Both the position numbers and the translations under genes were made by a program. The notes beneath the pieces are model-generated. The model did no database searches, was not told where the DNA came from, and worked only from the letters and a program-made list of their open reading frames with translations. A stretch of 64,000 nucleotides of DNA from Massilia sp. Leaf139 (lineage in GTDB: Bacteria > Pseudomonadota > Gammaproteobacteria > Burkholderiales > Burkholderiaceae_D): assembly GCF_001424165.1 (NCBI RefSeq), contig NZ_LMOJ01000001.1, positions 647,194-711,193 on the forward strand, written 5' to 3'. Shown piece by piece: positions 34,067 to 44,069 of this stretch (the stretch's first letter is position 1; each line of letters begins with the position of its first letter).

Positions 34067-34884
34067 GACTGAAACCATTGGCGGCTCGCTTCATCCGCCG
34101 GGAAAAACGACTCCAGCCGCAGCTCGTGCACCGTCACGTCGTGCGGCGTGCCGAGCGTGGTGATGGTGGTGAACAGGTTCAGTTCGACGCCATCGCGGCT
34201 CAACCGAACCGGCAGGAAGGGCAGGGCGCGGCGATCGAGATTCGGCGCGCTGGCAGCGGCCGCGATGCCGGGCAGGGCCATTAGCTCGTCGAGCAGGCGC
34301 GTCGCTTCGCTGCCGGGGCCGTCGCCCATCGCTTCGCGCTGCACCCAGTGCAGCAGGTCGGTGCAGACGTCTTCCCAGTTGACGATCCAGCGCCGCAGGC
34401 CGTCCGGGTCGAGCGTGAGCCGGAGGACGTTGACCGCGCCGCCGCCGGGAATCGGCGCGCCGGCAGGCAGGCCGAGGAAGAAGCTCAGCATGCGCGCGGC
34501 CGGCTCGTTGTGCATCAGCAGGTTCCACAGGCGGTCGACCACCAGGGCCGGATAGGGCGCGGCCTGGGCCAGCATGAAGTCGAGCGCGCCCTTGACGGCG
34601 TCCATCTCCGGATCGCTCAGGGCGCGCTCGCGGTAGGCCGGGGCGAAGCCGGCCGCCAGCAGCATGGTATTCCTTTGGCGCAGCGGGATGTCGAGCACGA
34701 TGCCGAGCTTGACGATGATGTCGCGCCCCGGCTGGGCGCGGCCGGTCTCCAGAAAACTCAGGTGGCGCTGCGAGATGCCGGCGTCGAGCGCCAGGCGCAG
34801 CTGGCTGTAGCCGCGCTTGGCCCGCCAGTAGCGCAGCGCCGCGCCGAAGTCGCTGAAGTAAGCCGTGGCCGCGCTCGTGTCCAT
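34060..34884 (-). CDS. XRE-family regulator with MmyB-like ligand-binding domain
   Basis: A 274-residue regulator. The N-terminal helix-turn-helix spans ~10-65 (ALRYWRAKRGYSQLRLALDA, ISQRHLSFLETGRAQPGRD). The C-terminal MmyB-like domain includes APYPALVVDRLWNLLMHNEP and LRLTLDPDGLRRWIVNWEDV. Such domains can bind fatty acids. Two adjacent ATGs follow GGAGGAAG; the second (34884) has the better spacing. The gene converges on the acyl-CoA synthetase, consistent with but not proving control of fatty-acid metabolism. Confidence 0.85.
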   Translation of the reverse strand: MDTSAATAYFSDFGAALRYWRAKRGYSQLRLALDAGISQRHLSFLETGRAQPGRDIIVKLGIVLDIPLRQRNTMLLAAGFAPAYRERALSDPEMDAVKGALDFMLAQAAPYPALVVDRLWNLLMHNEPAARMLSFFLGLPAGAPIPGGGAVNVLRLTLDPDGLRRWIVNWEDVCTDLLHWVQREAMGDGPGSEATRLLDELMALPGIAAAASAPNLDRRALPFLPVRLSRDGVELNLFTTITTLGTPHDVTVHELRLESFFPADEASRQWFQSV

Positions 34885-35041
34885 CATCTTCCTCCCGGCT
34901 GTGTTGAAGTGCGCCCCGAAATCGAGCACGATGGTGTTCACCCGCACCCGGTGCGTGAGGAGCATGCCGTGCGGCGCGCCTTCGATCAAGTGTAGCGTCG
35001 CGCCAGGCTGCGCGCTGGCGTGCGGGATCGTGCGTTGTGCC

Positions 35042-35166
35042 GCGTAGGGCGGGCATGCCCGCGCGAGGGCGTATGCAAACCCGCACCACAACCGGTGCGC
35101 ATGCGTGCCGATGATGGGGGCCGTATGCCAACGCGCAGGCAGGTACGCGGGCATGCCCGCCCTACA
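35042..35166. repeat. Paired inverted intergenic repeat
   Basis: GTAGGGCGGGCATGCCCGCG at 35042-35062 faces CGCGGGCATGCCCGCCCTAC at 35146-35166. The pair fills much of the 326-bp gap between the XRE regulator and the NTF2-like gene. I see no supported gene here. Confidence 0.8.
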
Positions 35167-35210
35167 AGGGCGGCGCACCGTTGATCGGATCGGGCGTCAG
35201 GGTGGCCTCC

Positions 35211-35570
35211 TCAGGACACGCGGTCGAGAAAGCCGGTGACGCTGGCCAGGCGGCCGTCGGCGGCGACGGTCGCCACATCCAGGCCGCGCACGACCTCGGC
35301 GCCGTCGGGGGCGTGCAGCGTCCAGGCGAAGCGCAGCACGTTGTGGTGGGCGTCGGGCGTGCCGGCCAGCTCGAAGCGGTGGCCGGGAAAGTGCGCCTGG
35401 GCGGCGCCGATCAGCGCGTCGATGCCGTCGTGGCCGGCGCCTTCCATCATCGGGTCGAGGTAGGCGGCGTCGAGCGCGAACAGGCGCGCCACCTGGGCGC
35501 GGCGCGCGGGTGCATTGCGCTCGTTCCAGGTGGACAGGTACTGGCGGGCGAGGGTCTGTGCGTGTTCCAT
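35211..35570 (-). CDS. NTF2-like (SnoaL) small protein
   Basis: A 119-residue protein with the cone-shaped alpha+beta NTF2/SnoaL fold: an N-terminal helix (ARQYLSTWNE), AYLDPMMEGAGHDGIDALI, and strands around RFAWTLHAPDGAEVVRGLDV and GRLASVTGFLDR. These proteins include isomerases, hydrolases and pure binding proteins. The Met at 35570 follows GGAGAAGACC; the upstream in-frame Met lacks a ribosome site. Function unassigned. Confidence 0.8.
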   Translation of the reverse strand: MEHAQTLARQYLSTWNERNAPARRAQVARLFALDAAYLDPMMEGAGHDGIDALIGAAQAHFPGHRFELAGTPDAHHNVLRFAWTLHAPDGAEVVRGLDVATVAADGRLASVTGFLDRVS

Positions 35571-35795
35571 GGTCTTCTCCGGTGAGTTGTGCGTCGAGGT
35601 GACGGAAGCGATTCTCCGGAAAGACACTGCCGCCGGCGATTACCTCACAGGTAATCGCCGGCCGCGCGTGCACGTCGCGGCGGGCCTGCGATTTTTTTGC
35701 GGACGACAACTCATGTGCGGCACAGCCGCCAAAAACGTACCATAATGGTAAGGATGCCATTCGCGCACTGCGCTCCTTTCGCCACCTGAACCTTC

Positions 35796-36287
35796 ATGCC
35801 CACCAAACCAGCAGCCAAGGCCGAACCGGCCTACGAAGTCAAGAAATCCCCCGTGCACGGCAACGGCGTCTTCGCCCGGCGCCACATCGATGCCGGCGAA
35901 CGCATCATCGAATACCGCGGCGAGCGCATCAGCTGGGACGACGCCACCCGCCGCGCCGAAGAGCGGGGCGGTCCGATCAACCATACCTTCTATTTCAGCC
36001 TGCACGACGGCCGCGTGATCGACGGCGGCCGCCGCGGCAACGATGCGCGCTGGATCAACCACGCCTGCTCGCCCAACTGCGAAGCCTACGAGGACGAGGG
36101 CCGCGTCTACATCCACGCGCTGCATCCGATCGAGCCGGGCCAGGAACTGAACTACAACTACGCGCTGATCTACGACGAGCGCCACACGCCGGCCCTGAAA
36201 AAACTCTTCGAATGCCGTTGCGGCACGCCCGGCTGCACCGGTACCATGCTGGCCCCGAAAAAACGCGCCAAGAAAAAAACGGCCTAA
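35796..36287 (+). CDS. SET-domain protein-lysine methyltransferase
   Basis: A 163-residue protein that is almost entirely a SET domain. It has the cofactor-site element HGNGVFARR, the catalytic core [13 protein letters not shown] and ELNYNYAL, and a Cys-rich post-SET segment CRCGTPGC. This is the full set of motifs of eukaryotic-type lysine methyltransferases. A Lys-rich tail (KKRAKKKTA) could bind nucleic acid. Bacterial SET proteins of this kind occur widely in betaproteobacteria, with targets unknown. The gene is 16 nt upstream of pncB and probably co-transcribed, so NAD and methylation might be linked only by position. Confidence 0.9.
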   Translation: MPTKPAAKAEPAYEVKKSPVHGNGVFARRHIDAGERIIEYRGERISWDDATRRAEERGGPINHTFYFSLHDGRVIDGGRRGNDARWINHACSPNCEAYEDEGRVYIHALHPIEPGQELNYNYALIYDERHTPALKKLFECRCGTPGCTGTMLAPKKRAKKKTA

Positions 36288-36303
36288 GCTTCCGAGACTT
36301 CCC

Positions 36304-37506
36304 ATGACGCCCATTGTCCGCAGCCTGCTCGAGACCGATCTCTATAAATTCACGATGTGGCAGGCACTGCTGCACCGCCACCCGAACGCGCACGGCGAGT
36401 ACGAATTCCTGTGCCGCAACCAGCCCGACTATCCGCTGGCCGAGCTGAAGGAAGAGGTCGAACGCGAACTCGACCACCTGTGCGAGATGCTGTTTACCGA
36501 CGACGAGATCGCCTACCTGCGCGGCCTGCGCTTCATCAAGAGCGACTTCGCCGACTTCCTCACGGTGTTCCGCTTCCAGCGCAAGTTCATCACCGTGGAG
36601 GCCGACGGCCCGCACCTGCGCATCCGCGCCTGCGGCCCGATCGTGCACGTGATGGGCTTCGAAATCTATGTGCTCTACATCGTCAACGAGCTGTACTTCC
36701 GCCGCTTCGACCAGGCCGCCGCGATCGAGGTGGCGCGGGAGCGCCTGGCGCTGAAGATCGCGCAGTTCCGCGAATTCGACAAGGAACCCAAGCGCGCCAA
36801 TCCCTTCGAGTTCTTCGACTTCGGCGTGCGCCGCCGCTTCTCGGGCGAGTGGCAGGACGAAGTCGTCTCCACGCTGGCGCGCGAGCTGCCGCAGTACTTC
36901 AAGGGCACCTCGAACGTGCACCTGGCGCGCAAGTACAACCTGGTACCGATCGGCACCATGGCGCACGAGTACCTGCAGGCCTTCCAGGCCTTCCCGGTGC
37001 GCCTGCGCGAATTCCAGAAAGCGGCGCTGGAGGACTGGGTGCAGGAATACCGCGGCGACCTCGGCACCGCGCTCACCGACGTGGTCGGCATGGACGCCTT
37101 CCTTGCCGACTTCGACCTGTATTTCGCCAAGCTCTTCGACGGCCTGCGCCACGACTCGGGCGACCCGGTCGCCTGGGGCGAAAAGGCGCTGGCGCATTAC
37201 GCGAGACTGCGCATCGACGCCCGCACCAAGCGCCTCGTGTTCTCCGACGCGCTGACCGTGCCCAAGGCCCTGGGCCTGTACCGTCACTTCGCCGACCGCA
37301 CCATGACGGGCTTCGGCATCGGCACCCAGCTCACCAACGACACGCCGTACAAGGCGCTGAACATCGTCATGAAGCTGACCCGGTGTAATGGGCAGCCGGT
37401 GGCGAAGCTGTCGGATACGCCGGGCAAGTCGATGTGTACGGATGAGACCTTCCTGGCGTACTTGCGGCAGGTGTTCGGGGTCGCGGAGGAGGGTGGCGTG
37501 CATTGA
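36304..37506 (+). CDS. pncB: Nicotinate phosphoribosyltransferase
   Basis: A 400-residue enzyme of the NAD salvage pathway that makes nicotinate mononucleotide from nicotinate and PRPP, the usual length for PncB. It opens [20 protein letters not shown], and has [14 protein letters not shown] (with the phosphorylatable His region), [15 protein letters not shown] and [20 protein letters not shown] in the expected order. It follows the SET gene by 16 nt and converges on the royal-jelly-like gene. Confidence 0.95.
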   Translation: MTPIVRSLLETDLYKFTMWQALLHRHPNAHGEYEFLCRNQPDYPLAELKEEVERELDHLCEMLFTDDEIAYLRGLRFIKSDFADFLTVFRFQRKFITVEADGPHLRIRACGPIVHVMGFEIYVLYIVNELYFRRFDQAAAIEVARERLALKIAQFREFDKEPKRANPFEFFDFGVRRRFSGEWQDEVVSTLARELPQYFKGTSNVHLARKYNLVPIGTMAHEYLQAFQAFPVRLREFQKAALEDWVQEYRGDLGTALTDVVGMDAFLADFDLYFAKLFDGLRHDSGDPVAWGEKALAHYARLRIDARTKRLVFSDALTVPKALGLYRHFADRTMTGFGIGTQLTNDTPYKALNIVMKLTRCNGQPVAKLSDTPGKSMCTDETFLAYLRQVFGVAEEGGVH

Positions 37507-37507
37507 C

Positions 37508-37587
37508 ACGCGTGGGCTCGGAGAGCCCCGTGACCCCGTACGTTACGCCGCCGTCAGTGACGTAGGGTGGGCGCTCCGAGCCCACCT
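37508..37587. repeat. Paired inverted intergenic repeat
   Basis: ACGCGTGGGCTCGGAGAGCCCC faces CGTAGGGTGGGCGCTCCGAGCCCACC between the convergent pncB and royal-jelly-like genes. It has the same structure as the element at 18227-18326, with a shorter middle. Confidence 0.75.
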
Positions 37588-37617
37588 GTTCGATCGCATC
37601 CAAACACGCGGCGCGGC

Positions 37618-38709
37618 TTAATCCTTCGCGCACAACTTCCACAACTCCGTCGGCAATGCCGCCGGCGCATCCGGCTTGAAAAACGCCGCATCCTGGATGT
37701 GCGAGGTCGTCACATACACCGTGCCGTCCGGCCCCTGGCTGAAGGTGTCCGGCCAGCGCAAGCGCTTGTCCTGCACCAGCGTCCGCAGCGGCGCCTCCGC
37801 GCCCCCGTCGAGATCGCGCATGCGGATCGCATCGTTCTCGACGCTGGTGAGCAGCATGCGGTTGGTGCCGCGCGCGATCAGGAGGCCGTCGTTGACGCCG
37901 TTCAGGCCATAGGGCTCGACCGCGCCCGAGACATCCTCGCCGCGCATGCCGGCGCCGCGCAGCTGTTCGGTGGCGATCCGATACAGGGTGTCTCCCTTGA
38001 TCGCCTGCCAGTACAGGTAGCGGCCGTCGCCCGACAGTTCGATGCCGTCGGCCGAGAACTCGACGCCGCGTCCGTCCGGACGGCGCAGCTCCTCGCCGTC
38101 GGCCTTCACGTTCAGGCCCTTCTTCATCTGCGTCGAGTCGTCGCCGTCGAGCACGCGCCTGGCTTTGCCGCTCGCGATCTCGACCACCAGGATCGCGCCT
38201 TGCACGCCCGAGTCGGTGATGTAGGCGAAGGCACCATCGTTCGAAAAGCGCACGTCGTTCAGGTAGGAGCCCTGGGGCGCGGCTTCCTCGTCGAAGGCGA
38301 TGGTGTGCGCGACCTTGTTGGTGGCCAGGTCGATGCGCACCAGCTTGGCGCCGCCGTCGACCAGGTGGCTTTGCGCGGGCGCGGCCGGGTCGAGCACCCA
38401 CAGGCTGCCGCGGCCGTCGGCGACGACGCTCTGGACGCAGACCCAGTGATCCTCGGGCGAGACCTCGTCCTTGCGCGCATTGCGCCAGCTGTTCCATTCC
38501 TCGTCCGGATAGGGCGCGATGCTGCCGTCGCCGCGCAGCTCGGCCACCGACACGGCCGTGTCCTCCGTCCAGCGCGGGAAGTTCACGAAGATGCGATTGT
38601 CTTCCGAGACGGTGACGCCCGTCACCTGGTGCTCAAAGCGGGCGACGAGCTCGATGGTGGTGCGGCCTTCCTGGAGGTCGACGCCGGAGTCGGTGCGTTG
38701 CTGGTTCAT
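37618..38709 (-). CDS. Major royal jelly/yellow-family beta-propeller protein
   Basis: A 363-residue protein of the MRJP/yellow family. The pattern is FVNFPRWTEDTAVSVAEL, LWVLDPAAP, SYLNDVRFSNDGAFAYITDS and RGVEFSADGIELSGDGRYLYW, which outline successive propeller blades. There is no signal peptide, so it is probably cytoplasmic. Known relatives include gluconolactonase-like proteins and insect dopachrome enzymes; bacterial members are uncharacterised. The start at 38709 has a weak AAGG nearby. It is 28 nt downstream of the topoisomerase gene on the same strand. Confidence 0.85.
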   Translation of the reverse strand: MNQQRTDSGVDLQEGRTTIELVARFEHQVTGVTVSEDNRIFVNFPRWTEDTAVSVAELRGDGSIAPYPDEEWNSWRNARKDEVSPEDHWVCVQSVVADGRGSLWVLDPAAPAQSHLVDGGAKLVRIDLATNKVAHTIAFDEEAAPQGSYLNDVRFSNDGAFAYITDSGVQGAILVVEIASGKARRVLDGDDSTQMKKGLNVKADGEELRRPDGRGVEFSADGIELSGDGRYLYWQAIKGDTLYRIATEQLRGAGMRGEDVSGAVEPYGLNGVNDGLLIARGTNRMLLTSVENDAIRMRDLDGGAEAPLRTLVQDKRLRWPDTFSQGPDGTVYVTTSHIQDAAFFKPDAPAALPTELWKLCAKD

Positions 38710-38737
38710 GAAAGTCCTTGTAAAAGTAGTGAAGGGG

Positions 38738-39859
38738 TCAGGCTGCCTTGCGCTGGCTGGACGCGGCCTCGGCCTCGTGCGCCAGGCGCTGCTGCAGCAT
38801 GGCGAGCACGGCGGCTTCCTCGGGCTGGAGGGCGTGCAGGTCTTCGACCAGTTCCTGTTCGGTGCGCTCGCGCATGGCCTCGATGACAGCGCCCTCCATG
38901 TAGGCGTCGAGCACGGCCGGGTGCACATAGCACTTGCGGCAGACCGAGGGCGTGTTGCCGAGCTTCTGGGCGACCGATTCAATGGCGCGCACGACGTTCT
39001 TCTTGGCCTGGGTCTCGGAGTCGAACTTCTCGAATTCCTGCAGGGCCAGCGCCGCCAGCACGGTGCCCGACCAGGTGCGGAAGTCCTTGGCCGTGTAGTC
39101 TTCGCCGGTGATCGAACGCAGGTAGTCGTTGACGTCGGAGGAGTCGATGCTGTGCGTCTCGCCGTCCTCACCGATGTACTGGAACAGCTCCTGGCCGGGC
39201 AGGTCGCGTGTGCTGCGGATGATGCGCGCCAGGCGCCGGTCGTGCACGTGGATCTTGTGATAGACGCCGCTCTTGCCGCGGAATTTGAATTCGACGTCGC
39301 TGCCGTCGACCTTCACGTGGCGGTTGCGCAAGGTGGTCAACCCGAAGGATTTGTTGGTGCGCGCGTATTCCTCGTTCCCGACCCGCATCATGGTCGCTTC
39401 CAGCAGGTAGACGATGGTGGCCAGCATCTTCTCGCGGGGCAGGCCGGGCAGCTTCAGGGCGCGGTCGACTTCGGCGCGGATGGCGGGCAGGGCCTTGCCG
39501 AAGTTGATCATGCGCTCGTATTTCACTTCATCGCGCACGCTGCGCCATTTCGGGTGGTAGCGGTACTGCTTGCGCCCGCGCGCATCGCGCCCGGTCGCCT
39601 GCAGGTGGCCGTTGGCCTGGGGGCAGATCCATACTTCCTGCCAGGCCGGGGGAATGGCCAGCGAGCGGATGCGCTTGAGCGTCGCCTCGTCCTCGATGGC
39701 CTCGTTCTTGGGCGAGAAATAGTTGAACCCCTCCTTGGCCGGTTCGCGCCGGATGCCGGGGCGGTCGTCGTGCACATAGCGCAGGCCGGCCGCCTTTGCG
39801 GCGGCGGGCGGGTCGGAGAGCGGTGCCGGGTCGGCCGGCGTCTGGGCATCGAGGGTCAT
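38738..39859 (-). CDS. DNA topoisomerase IB, poxvirus-like
   Basis: A 373-residue type IB topoisomerase. The N-terminal domain has YVHDDRPGIRRE and IPPAWQEVWICPQANGHLQA. The catalytic domain has the Arg-Lys pair region RNRHVKVDG and FRGKSGVYHKIHV, then DFRTWSGTVLAALAL, and the active-site Tyr in CRKCYVHPAVLDAY. All five catalytic residues of the family appear present. It relaxes supercoils through a 3'-phosphotyrosyl link without ATP. Such chromosomal IB enzymes are common but non-essential in proteobacteria. Confidence 0.92.
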   Translation of the reverse strand: MTLDAQTPADPAPLSDPPAAAKAAGLRYVHDDRPGIRREPAKEGFNYFSPKNEAIEDEATLKRIRSLAIPPAWQEVWICPQANGHLQATGRDARGRKQYRYHPKWRSVRDEVKYERMINFGKALPAIRAEVDRALKLPGLPREKMLATIVYLLEATMMRVGNEEYARTNKSFGLTTLRNRHVKVDGSDVEFKFRGKSGVYHKIHVHDRRLARIIRSTRDLPGQELFQYIGEDGETHSIDSSDVNDYLRSITGEDYTAKDFRTWSGTVLAALALQEFEKFDSETQAKKNVVRAIESVAQKLGNTPSVCRKCYVHPAVLDAYMEGAVIEAMRERTEQELVEDLHALQPEEAAVLAMLQQRLAHEAEAASSQRKAA

Positions 39860-39941
39860 GGTGGCGGCTCGTAAGTGAAACTGGCCGCACCGATCTTACG
39901 CCTTCTGGCAGGCCGCACCGTTCGCGACCTAACGCAGGGAC

Positions 39942-41582
39942 TTACCCGTAGCGGGCCTCGACCAGGTCGATCTCGCGCAGCAGCCTGCGTGCGATCTCGT
40001 CCGACAACTGGCGCCCATGCACCAGCGCCAGGATGGCCTGGCGTTCGGCCTTGAGCGCGGCCAGGCGGTATTCGCGCTCGGCCTGTTCGGCCACCCGCAC
40101 CCGCGACGGGTCGTACAGGCCGGCGCCGCCGAGGCGGTGCTCGTAGACCCCGCGCACGTGGTCGACGGCGCTGGCGTGAACGTCGCGCACTTGCTCCCCC
40201 TCGTGTTCCTTGTCCAGGTGCGAATGGGCCGCCTTCTCGATGGCGGCCAGCGCCGCCACCGCCGCGTCGTGGCGCGCGCGGTCTTCCTCGGCGGCTTCGC
40301 TCGATTCCTCCGGCACTTCCAGCCCGCGCAGCACGCGCGGCAGGCCGATGCTGGCCACCAGCAGCGAGACGATGATGACGGCGCTGGCGTAGAAGATGGC
40401 GAGGTCGCGTCCGGGGAAGGGCGCGCCGCTCGGCAAGGCGAGGGGCAGCGTGAGGACGCCGGCCAGCGTGATCGCGCCGCGCACGCCGGCCAGCGAGGTG
40501 GCCACCACCAGCCGGAAGTTGGGCGTGTAGACCTGGCGTCCGTGGCGGCGCGCCTTCAATATCGTCAGGCGCAGCGAGACCCATACCCAGATCAGGCGCA
40601 GCAGGATCAGGCCCAGGCTGATGAGGAGGGCGGTGCCGAGCAGCGTCCATTCCGTCATGTTTTCTGCGAGCCGGGCATGGCGCATGGCGCGCGCGACGAT
40701 GTCGGGCAGCTGCTCGCCGAGCAGCACGAACATCACGCCGTTGAGTGCGAACTGCACCGTGTCCCAGACCACGGCGCGGCGCACGCGGGTGGACGCCAGG
40801 GCCCGGCCCGACAGCTCGACATAGCTCATCGTGATGCCGGCGGCCACCGCGGCCAGGATGCCGGAAGCGTGCAGGTGCTCGGCGGCGAGATAGGCGCCGA
40901 AGGGAATCAGGAGGTTGACCAGGATCGGCGAGCCCGGCTCCTCGCCGAAGCGCTGCCCGGCCACGCGCTGCACGAACGCAACCGACACCGTGATGACGAC
41001 GCCGCAGGCGATGCCGCCCAGCGCGACCCAGAGGAAGGTGAGCGAGGCGTCGGCCAGCGAAAAGGCGCCGGTCATGGCGGCGGCCACGGCGAAGCGGAAG
41101 CACACCAGGCCGGTGGCGTCGTTCAGGAGCGACTCGCCCTCCAGGATGTGCATCAGGCGGTGCGGGATGGGCACCCGCGCCGCGATCGAACCGACGGCTA
41201 CCGGGTCGGTCGGCGCCACGATCGCGGCCAGGGCGAAGGCGACGGGCAGCGGCATGGTCGGCACCAGCCAGTGGATCAGGAAGCCGGCGCCGAGCACCGT
41301 GAAGATGACCAGGCCGAGCGCCAGTTCCAGGATCGTGCCCTTGTCGCGGAACAGGCCGACCTTCGGGATGCGCCAGCCGTCGAGAAAGAGCAGGGGCGGC
41401 AGGAACAGCAGGAAGAAGATTTCGGGATCGAGCGCGACGCCATGGCCGAACACCCCGGCGATCACCGCGCCCAGCGCGATCTGCACCAGCGGCAGCGGGA
41501 TCGCAACGGGCAGCATCCGCACCAGATAGCCGCTGCCGATCACCGCCAGCATCATTGCAAGGACTACGCCGACCGATTCCAT
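39942..41582 (-). CDS. Na+/H+ antiporter, CPA1 family
   Basis: A 546-residue membrane protein with about 12 helices over residues 1-410 and a soluble, charged C-terminal domain (~425-546) rich in Glu, Arg and His. The core ion-binding region reads APTDPVAVGSIAARVPIPHR followed by ILEGESLLNDATGLV, the CPA1 hallmark with conserved Asp and Asn-Asp. LAGVRGAITLAGVLTLP is a further conserved helix. It exchanges Na+ or K+ for protons across the inner membrane. Which cation cannot be told. Confidence 0.9.
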   Translation of the reverse strand: MESVGVVLAMMLAVIGSGYLVRMLPVAIPLPLVQIALGAVIAGVFGHGVALDPEIFFLLFLPPLLFLDGWRIPKVGLFRDKGTILELALGLVIFTVLGAGFLIHWLVPTMPLPVAFALAAIVAPTDPVAVGSIAARVPIPHRLMHILEGESLLNDATGLVCFRFAVAAAMTGAFSLADASLTFLWVALGGIACGVVITVSVAFVQRVAGQRFGEEPGSPILVNLLIPFGAYLAAEHLHASGILAAVAAGITMSYVELSGRALASTRVRRAVVWDTVQFALNGVMFVLLGEQLPDIVARAMRHARLAENMTEWTLLGTALLISLGLILLRLIWVWVSLRLTILKARRHGRQVYTPNFRLVVATSLAGVRGAITLAGVLTLPLALPSGAPFPGRDLAIFYASAVIIVSLLVASIGLPRVLRGLEVPEESSEAAEEDRARHDAAVAALAAIEKAAHSHLDKEHEGEQVRDVHASAVDHVRGVYEHRLGGAGLYDPSRVRVAEQAEREYRLAALKAERQAILALVHGRQLSDEIARRLLREIDLVEARYG

Positions 41583-41650
41583 TCATGCTCCCTTGATGTC
41601 AGGTTGGCATGATACGGGAATGCGGCGGGACGGGTGCGCAGCGGTACGTC

Positions 41651-41764
41651 ACGCGGGCTTGCCCGCCCTACGCAATGCCCCGGCATATCGTAACGGATGC
41701 ATGAGCATTCGTCCCAACGGCCCGCTGCGTCGCCGTCGGTTTACGTAGGGCGGGCATGCCCGCG
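41651..41764. repeat. Paired inverted intergenic repeat
   Basis: ACGCGGGCTTGCCCGCCCTACG at 41651-41672 faces CGTAGGGCGGGCATGCCCGCG at 41744-41764, in the gap between the antiporter gene and the hybrid kinase gene. Confidence 0.8.
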
Positions 41765-41822
41765 TCATGTGCGCATCGACACACGCTGCCGCGACCGGCC
41801 GCGCACGCGAACGAATCCCGGC

Positions 41823-44069
41823 TTAGCGCGGATGCTTCTCCGCCGCCGCGTCGGCCAGCAGATCCGACAGCTCCACCGTATTGACCGGCTTGACCATGTA
41901 CTGGTCGAAGCCGGCCGCCATCGCCGCGTCGCGGTCCTGCTGGCGACCGTAGCCGGTCATCGCGACCAGGGTGGCGTTGGTGGCCTGCGGCAGGCGGCGC
42001 AGGCGGCGCGCCAGTTCGTTGCCATCGAAGTCGGGCAGGCCGATGTCGAGCAGGCAGACGTCGGGCGCGAACACGCGCGCCAGGTCGACCGCGTCGGCCG
42101 CGCAATAGGCCAGCTCGACCCGGTGGCCGGCGGCGGCCAGGAACAACTGCAGCGTGTGGGCGGCGTCCAGGTTGTCGTCCACCAGCAGTACCTTCAGCGG
42201 CTTGACGGGCTGCGCATGGCTGGCATGCTGGGGCGTCGGCACCAGCACGTCCTGGGTGTGGCGCGGTAGACGCACCGTGAAGATGCTGCCCTGGCCCAGG
42301 CCCGCGCTGGCCGCCTGCACGGTGCCGCCGTGCAGTTCGACCAGGCTTTTCGCCAGCGCCAGGCCCAGGCCCAGGCCGCCCTGCGAACGGTCGGGGGTGC
42401 GCTCGGCCTGGGTGAACAGGTCGAACACGCGCGCCACCAGCTGCGGCTCCATGCCGATGCCGTCGTCGCGCACGGTCAGCACGTATTCCGGGCCGTCTTC
42501 GACCAGGGCCAGTTCGATGCGCCCGCCCTCGGGCGTGTATTTGTTGGCGTTGTTGAGCAGGTTGGCCACCACCTGCACCAGGCGCTTGTGGTCGCCCTTG
42601 ACGGTGGCGCTGCCGGGGGGCAGGTCGAGCACGACGCTGTGGCGGCGGGTGGCGATCAAGGGCCGGATCTGCTCGGCCGCGTCGTCGATCACCTTGCGCA
42701 GGTCGAGTACCTGGGTCGAGATCGAGACCAGGCCGCGCGTGACGCGCGAGACGTCGAGCAGGTCGTCCACCAGGCCGGTCATGTGCTCGACCTGGCGCGC
42801 GATGATGGCGCAGGTCTGGGTGATCTGGGCGTTGTCAGAGTGGAGGAGTTTCAGCAGATGCGCGCCGGTGCTGATCGGCGCCAGCGGGTTGCGCAGCTCG
42901 TGCGCCAGCATGGCCAGGAATTCGTCCTTGCGCTGGTCGGCCGCGCGCAGTTCGCGCTCGGCCAGGCCGCGCGCCGCTTCCTTCTTCTGCAGGGTGGCCG
43001 CCATCTCGTCGAGCGCCTCGGCCAGCTGGCCGATTTCCTCGCGTTCGTAGGCGATGCCCGAGCGCGCATCGAGGTCGCCGGCGGCGATGCGGCGCGCCGT
43101 GTCCTTCAGCTTGCGCACGCGCTGCACGATCAGCACGTCGCCCGCCAGCCAGGCCGCGAGCAGGGCCAGCATGGTGGTGGCGGCCAGGCCGATCAACGAC
43201 ATCAGCTGGGCGCGGCGCGCGCCGGCCGTCACTGTCTCGACCGGAATGCCGATGGTGACCATGTAGTCCGACAGCGCCGGCGCGCCCACGCGCGCAAAGG
43301 TGTGCAGGCGTTCGATATCGTCGTCGTCGCGGATCACGACGGCCTTGCGGTTGCCGCCCTTGATCGACTCGCGCATGGCGTCGCGCATCAGGGTCGAGAC
43401 CTTCTGGCCGAACCAGCGTTCCGGGTCGGGCCGGCGCGAGATGATGGTGCCGTTGGCGTCGGTCGTCACCAGCACCGAGCCGGGCGGCAGGTTGATGTCG
43501 GCCACAAACGTGTCGAGGCCGGCCAGATCCATCGCCGCGAAGACGACGGCGACGACCTTGCCGCCGCGGTCGATGACGGGATAGGTGAGGTTGATCGTGT
43601 GGCGCCGGATCACGCGTCCGAACACGTAGTCGCCGGCGATGAAGCGGCGCTCGGCGATGGCGCGCTTGAAGTGACTGCGGTCGCCCAGGTTGACCGGGTG
43701 GAGCATCGGCACGGCGCTGCAGCTGACGTCGCCGTTCAGCTGGATCAGGCCGAAGTTCACATAGCCCTCGTTGCGGTCGAGGACATCGGCCAGGAGCGCG
43801 TTGCAGCGCGGCGTTTCGCCCAGCAGGTCGGGCACGCTGGCCAGGTCGACCAGGATCTGGCGCGCGCGCTCGACCGATTGCGCCTCGTTGGCGGCGGCCA
43901 GGTTGGTCAGGCGGCGCAGGTTGTCTTCGGAGGCCTCGATCGCCTGTTCGCGCTCGCGCATGCCGCCCAGGATCGTCATCAGCGCCAGCGGCAGGATCGC
44001 CAGCGCGACGAGCAGCATCAGGCGGCTGCGCAGGCTGCTCAGCCGGAAGAGCGGCGCGGCCGCTTTCAT
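41823..44069 (-). CDS. Membrane hybrid histidine kinase with C-terminal receiver
   Basis: A 748-residue sensor kinase. It has one helix at ~20-38, a ~245-residue periplasmic Cache-like sensor ([34 protein letters not shown]), a second helix at ~285-310, and a HAMP linker ([17 protein letters not shown]). Then come the HisKA box with the phospho-His in [15 protein letters not shown] and the ATPase domain ([33 protein letters not shown]). The C-terminal receiver has VLLVDDN and the phospho-Asp in [12 protein letters not shown]. All catalytic residues look intact. Its start overlaps the aminotransferase-like gene by 4 nt, so the two are co-translated. The output may be phosphotransfer; no separate response regulator is next to it. 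Confidence 0.93.
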   Translation of the reverse strand: MKAAAPLFRLSSLRSRLMLLVALAILPLALMTILGGMREREQAIEASEDNLRRLTNLAAANEAQSVERARQILVDLASVPDLLGETPRCNALLADVLDRNEGYVNFGLIQLNGDVSCSAVPMLHPVNLGDRSHFKRAIAERRFIAGDYVFGRVIRRHTINLTYPVIDRGGKVVAVVFAAMDLAGLDTFVADINLPPGSVLVTTDANGTIISRRPDPERWFGQKVSTLMRDAMRESIKGGNRKAVVIRDDDDIERLHTFARVGAPALSDYMVTIGIPVETVTAGARRAQLMSLIGLAATTMLALLAAWLAGDVLIVQRVRKLKDTARRIAAGDLDARSGIAYEREEIGQLAEALDEMAATLQKKEAARGLAERELRAADQRKDEFLAMLAHELRNPLAPISTGAHLLKLLHSDNAQITQTCAIIARQVEHMTGLVDDLLDVSRVTRGLVSISTQVLDLRKVIDDAAEQIRPLIATRRHSVVLDLPPGSATVKGDHKRLVQVVANLLNNANKYTPEGGRIELALVEDGPEYVLTVRDDGIGMEPQLVARVFDLFTQAERTPDRSQGGLGLGLALAKSLVELHGGTVQAASAGLGQGSIFTVRLPRHTQDVLVPTPQHASHAQPVKPLKVLLVDDNLDAAHTLQLFLAAAGHRVELAYCAADAVDLARVFAPDVCLLDIGLPDFDGNELARRLRRLPQATNATLVAMTGYGRQQDRDAAMAAGFDQYMVKPVNTVELSDLLADAAAEKHPR

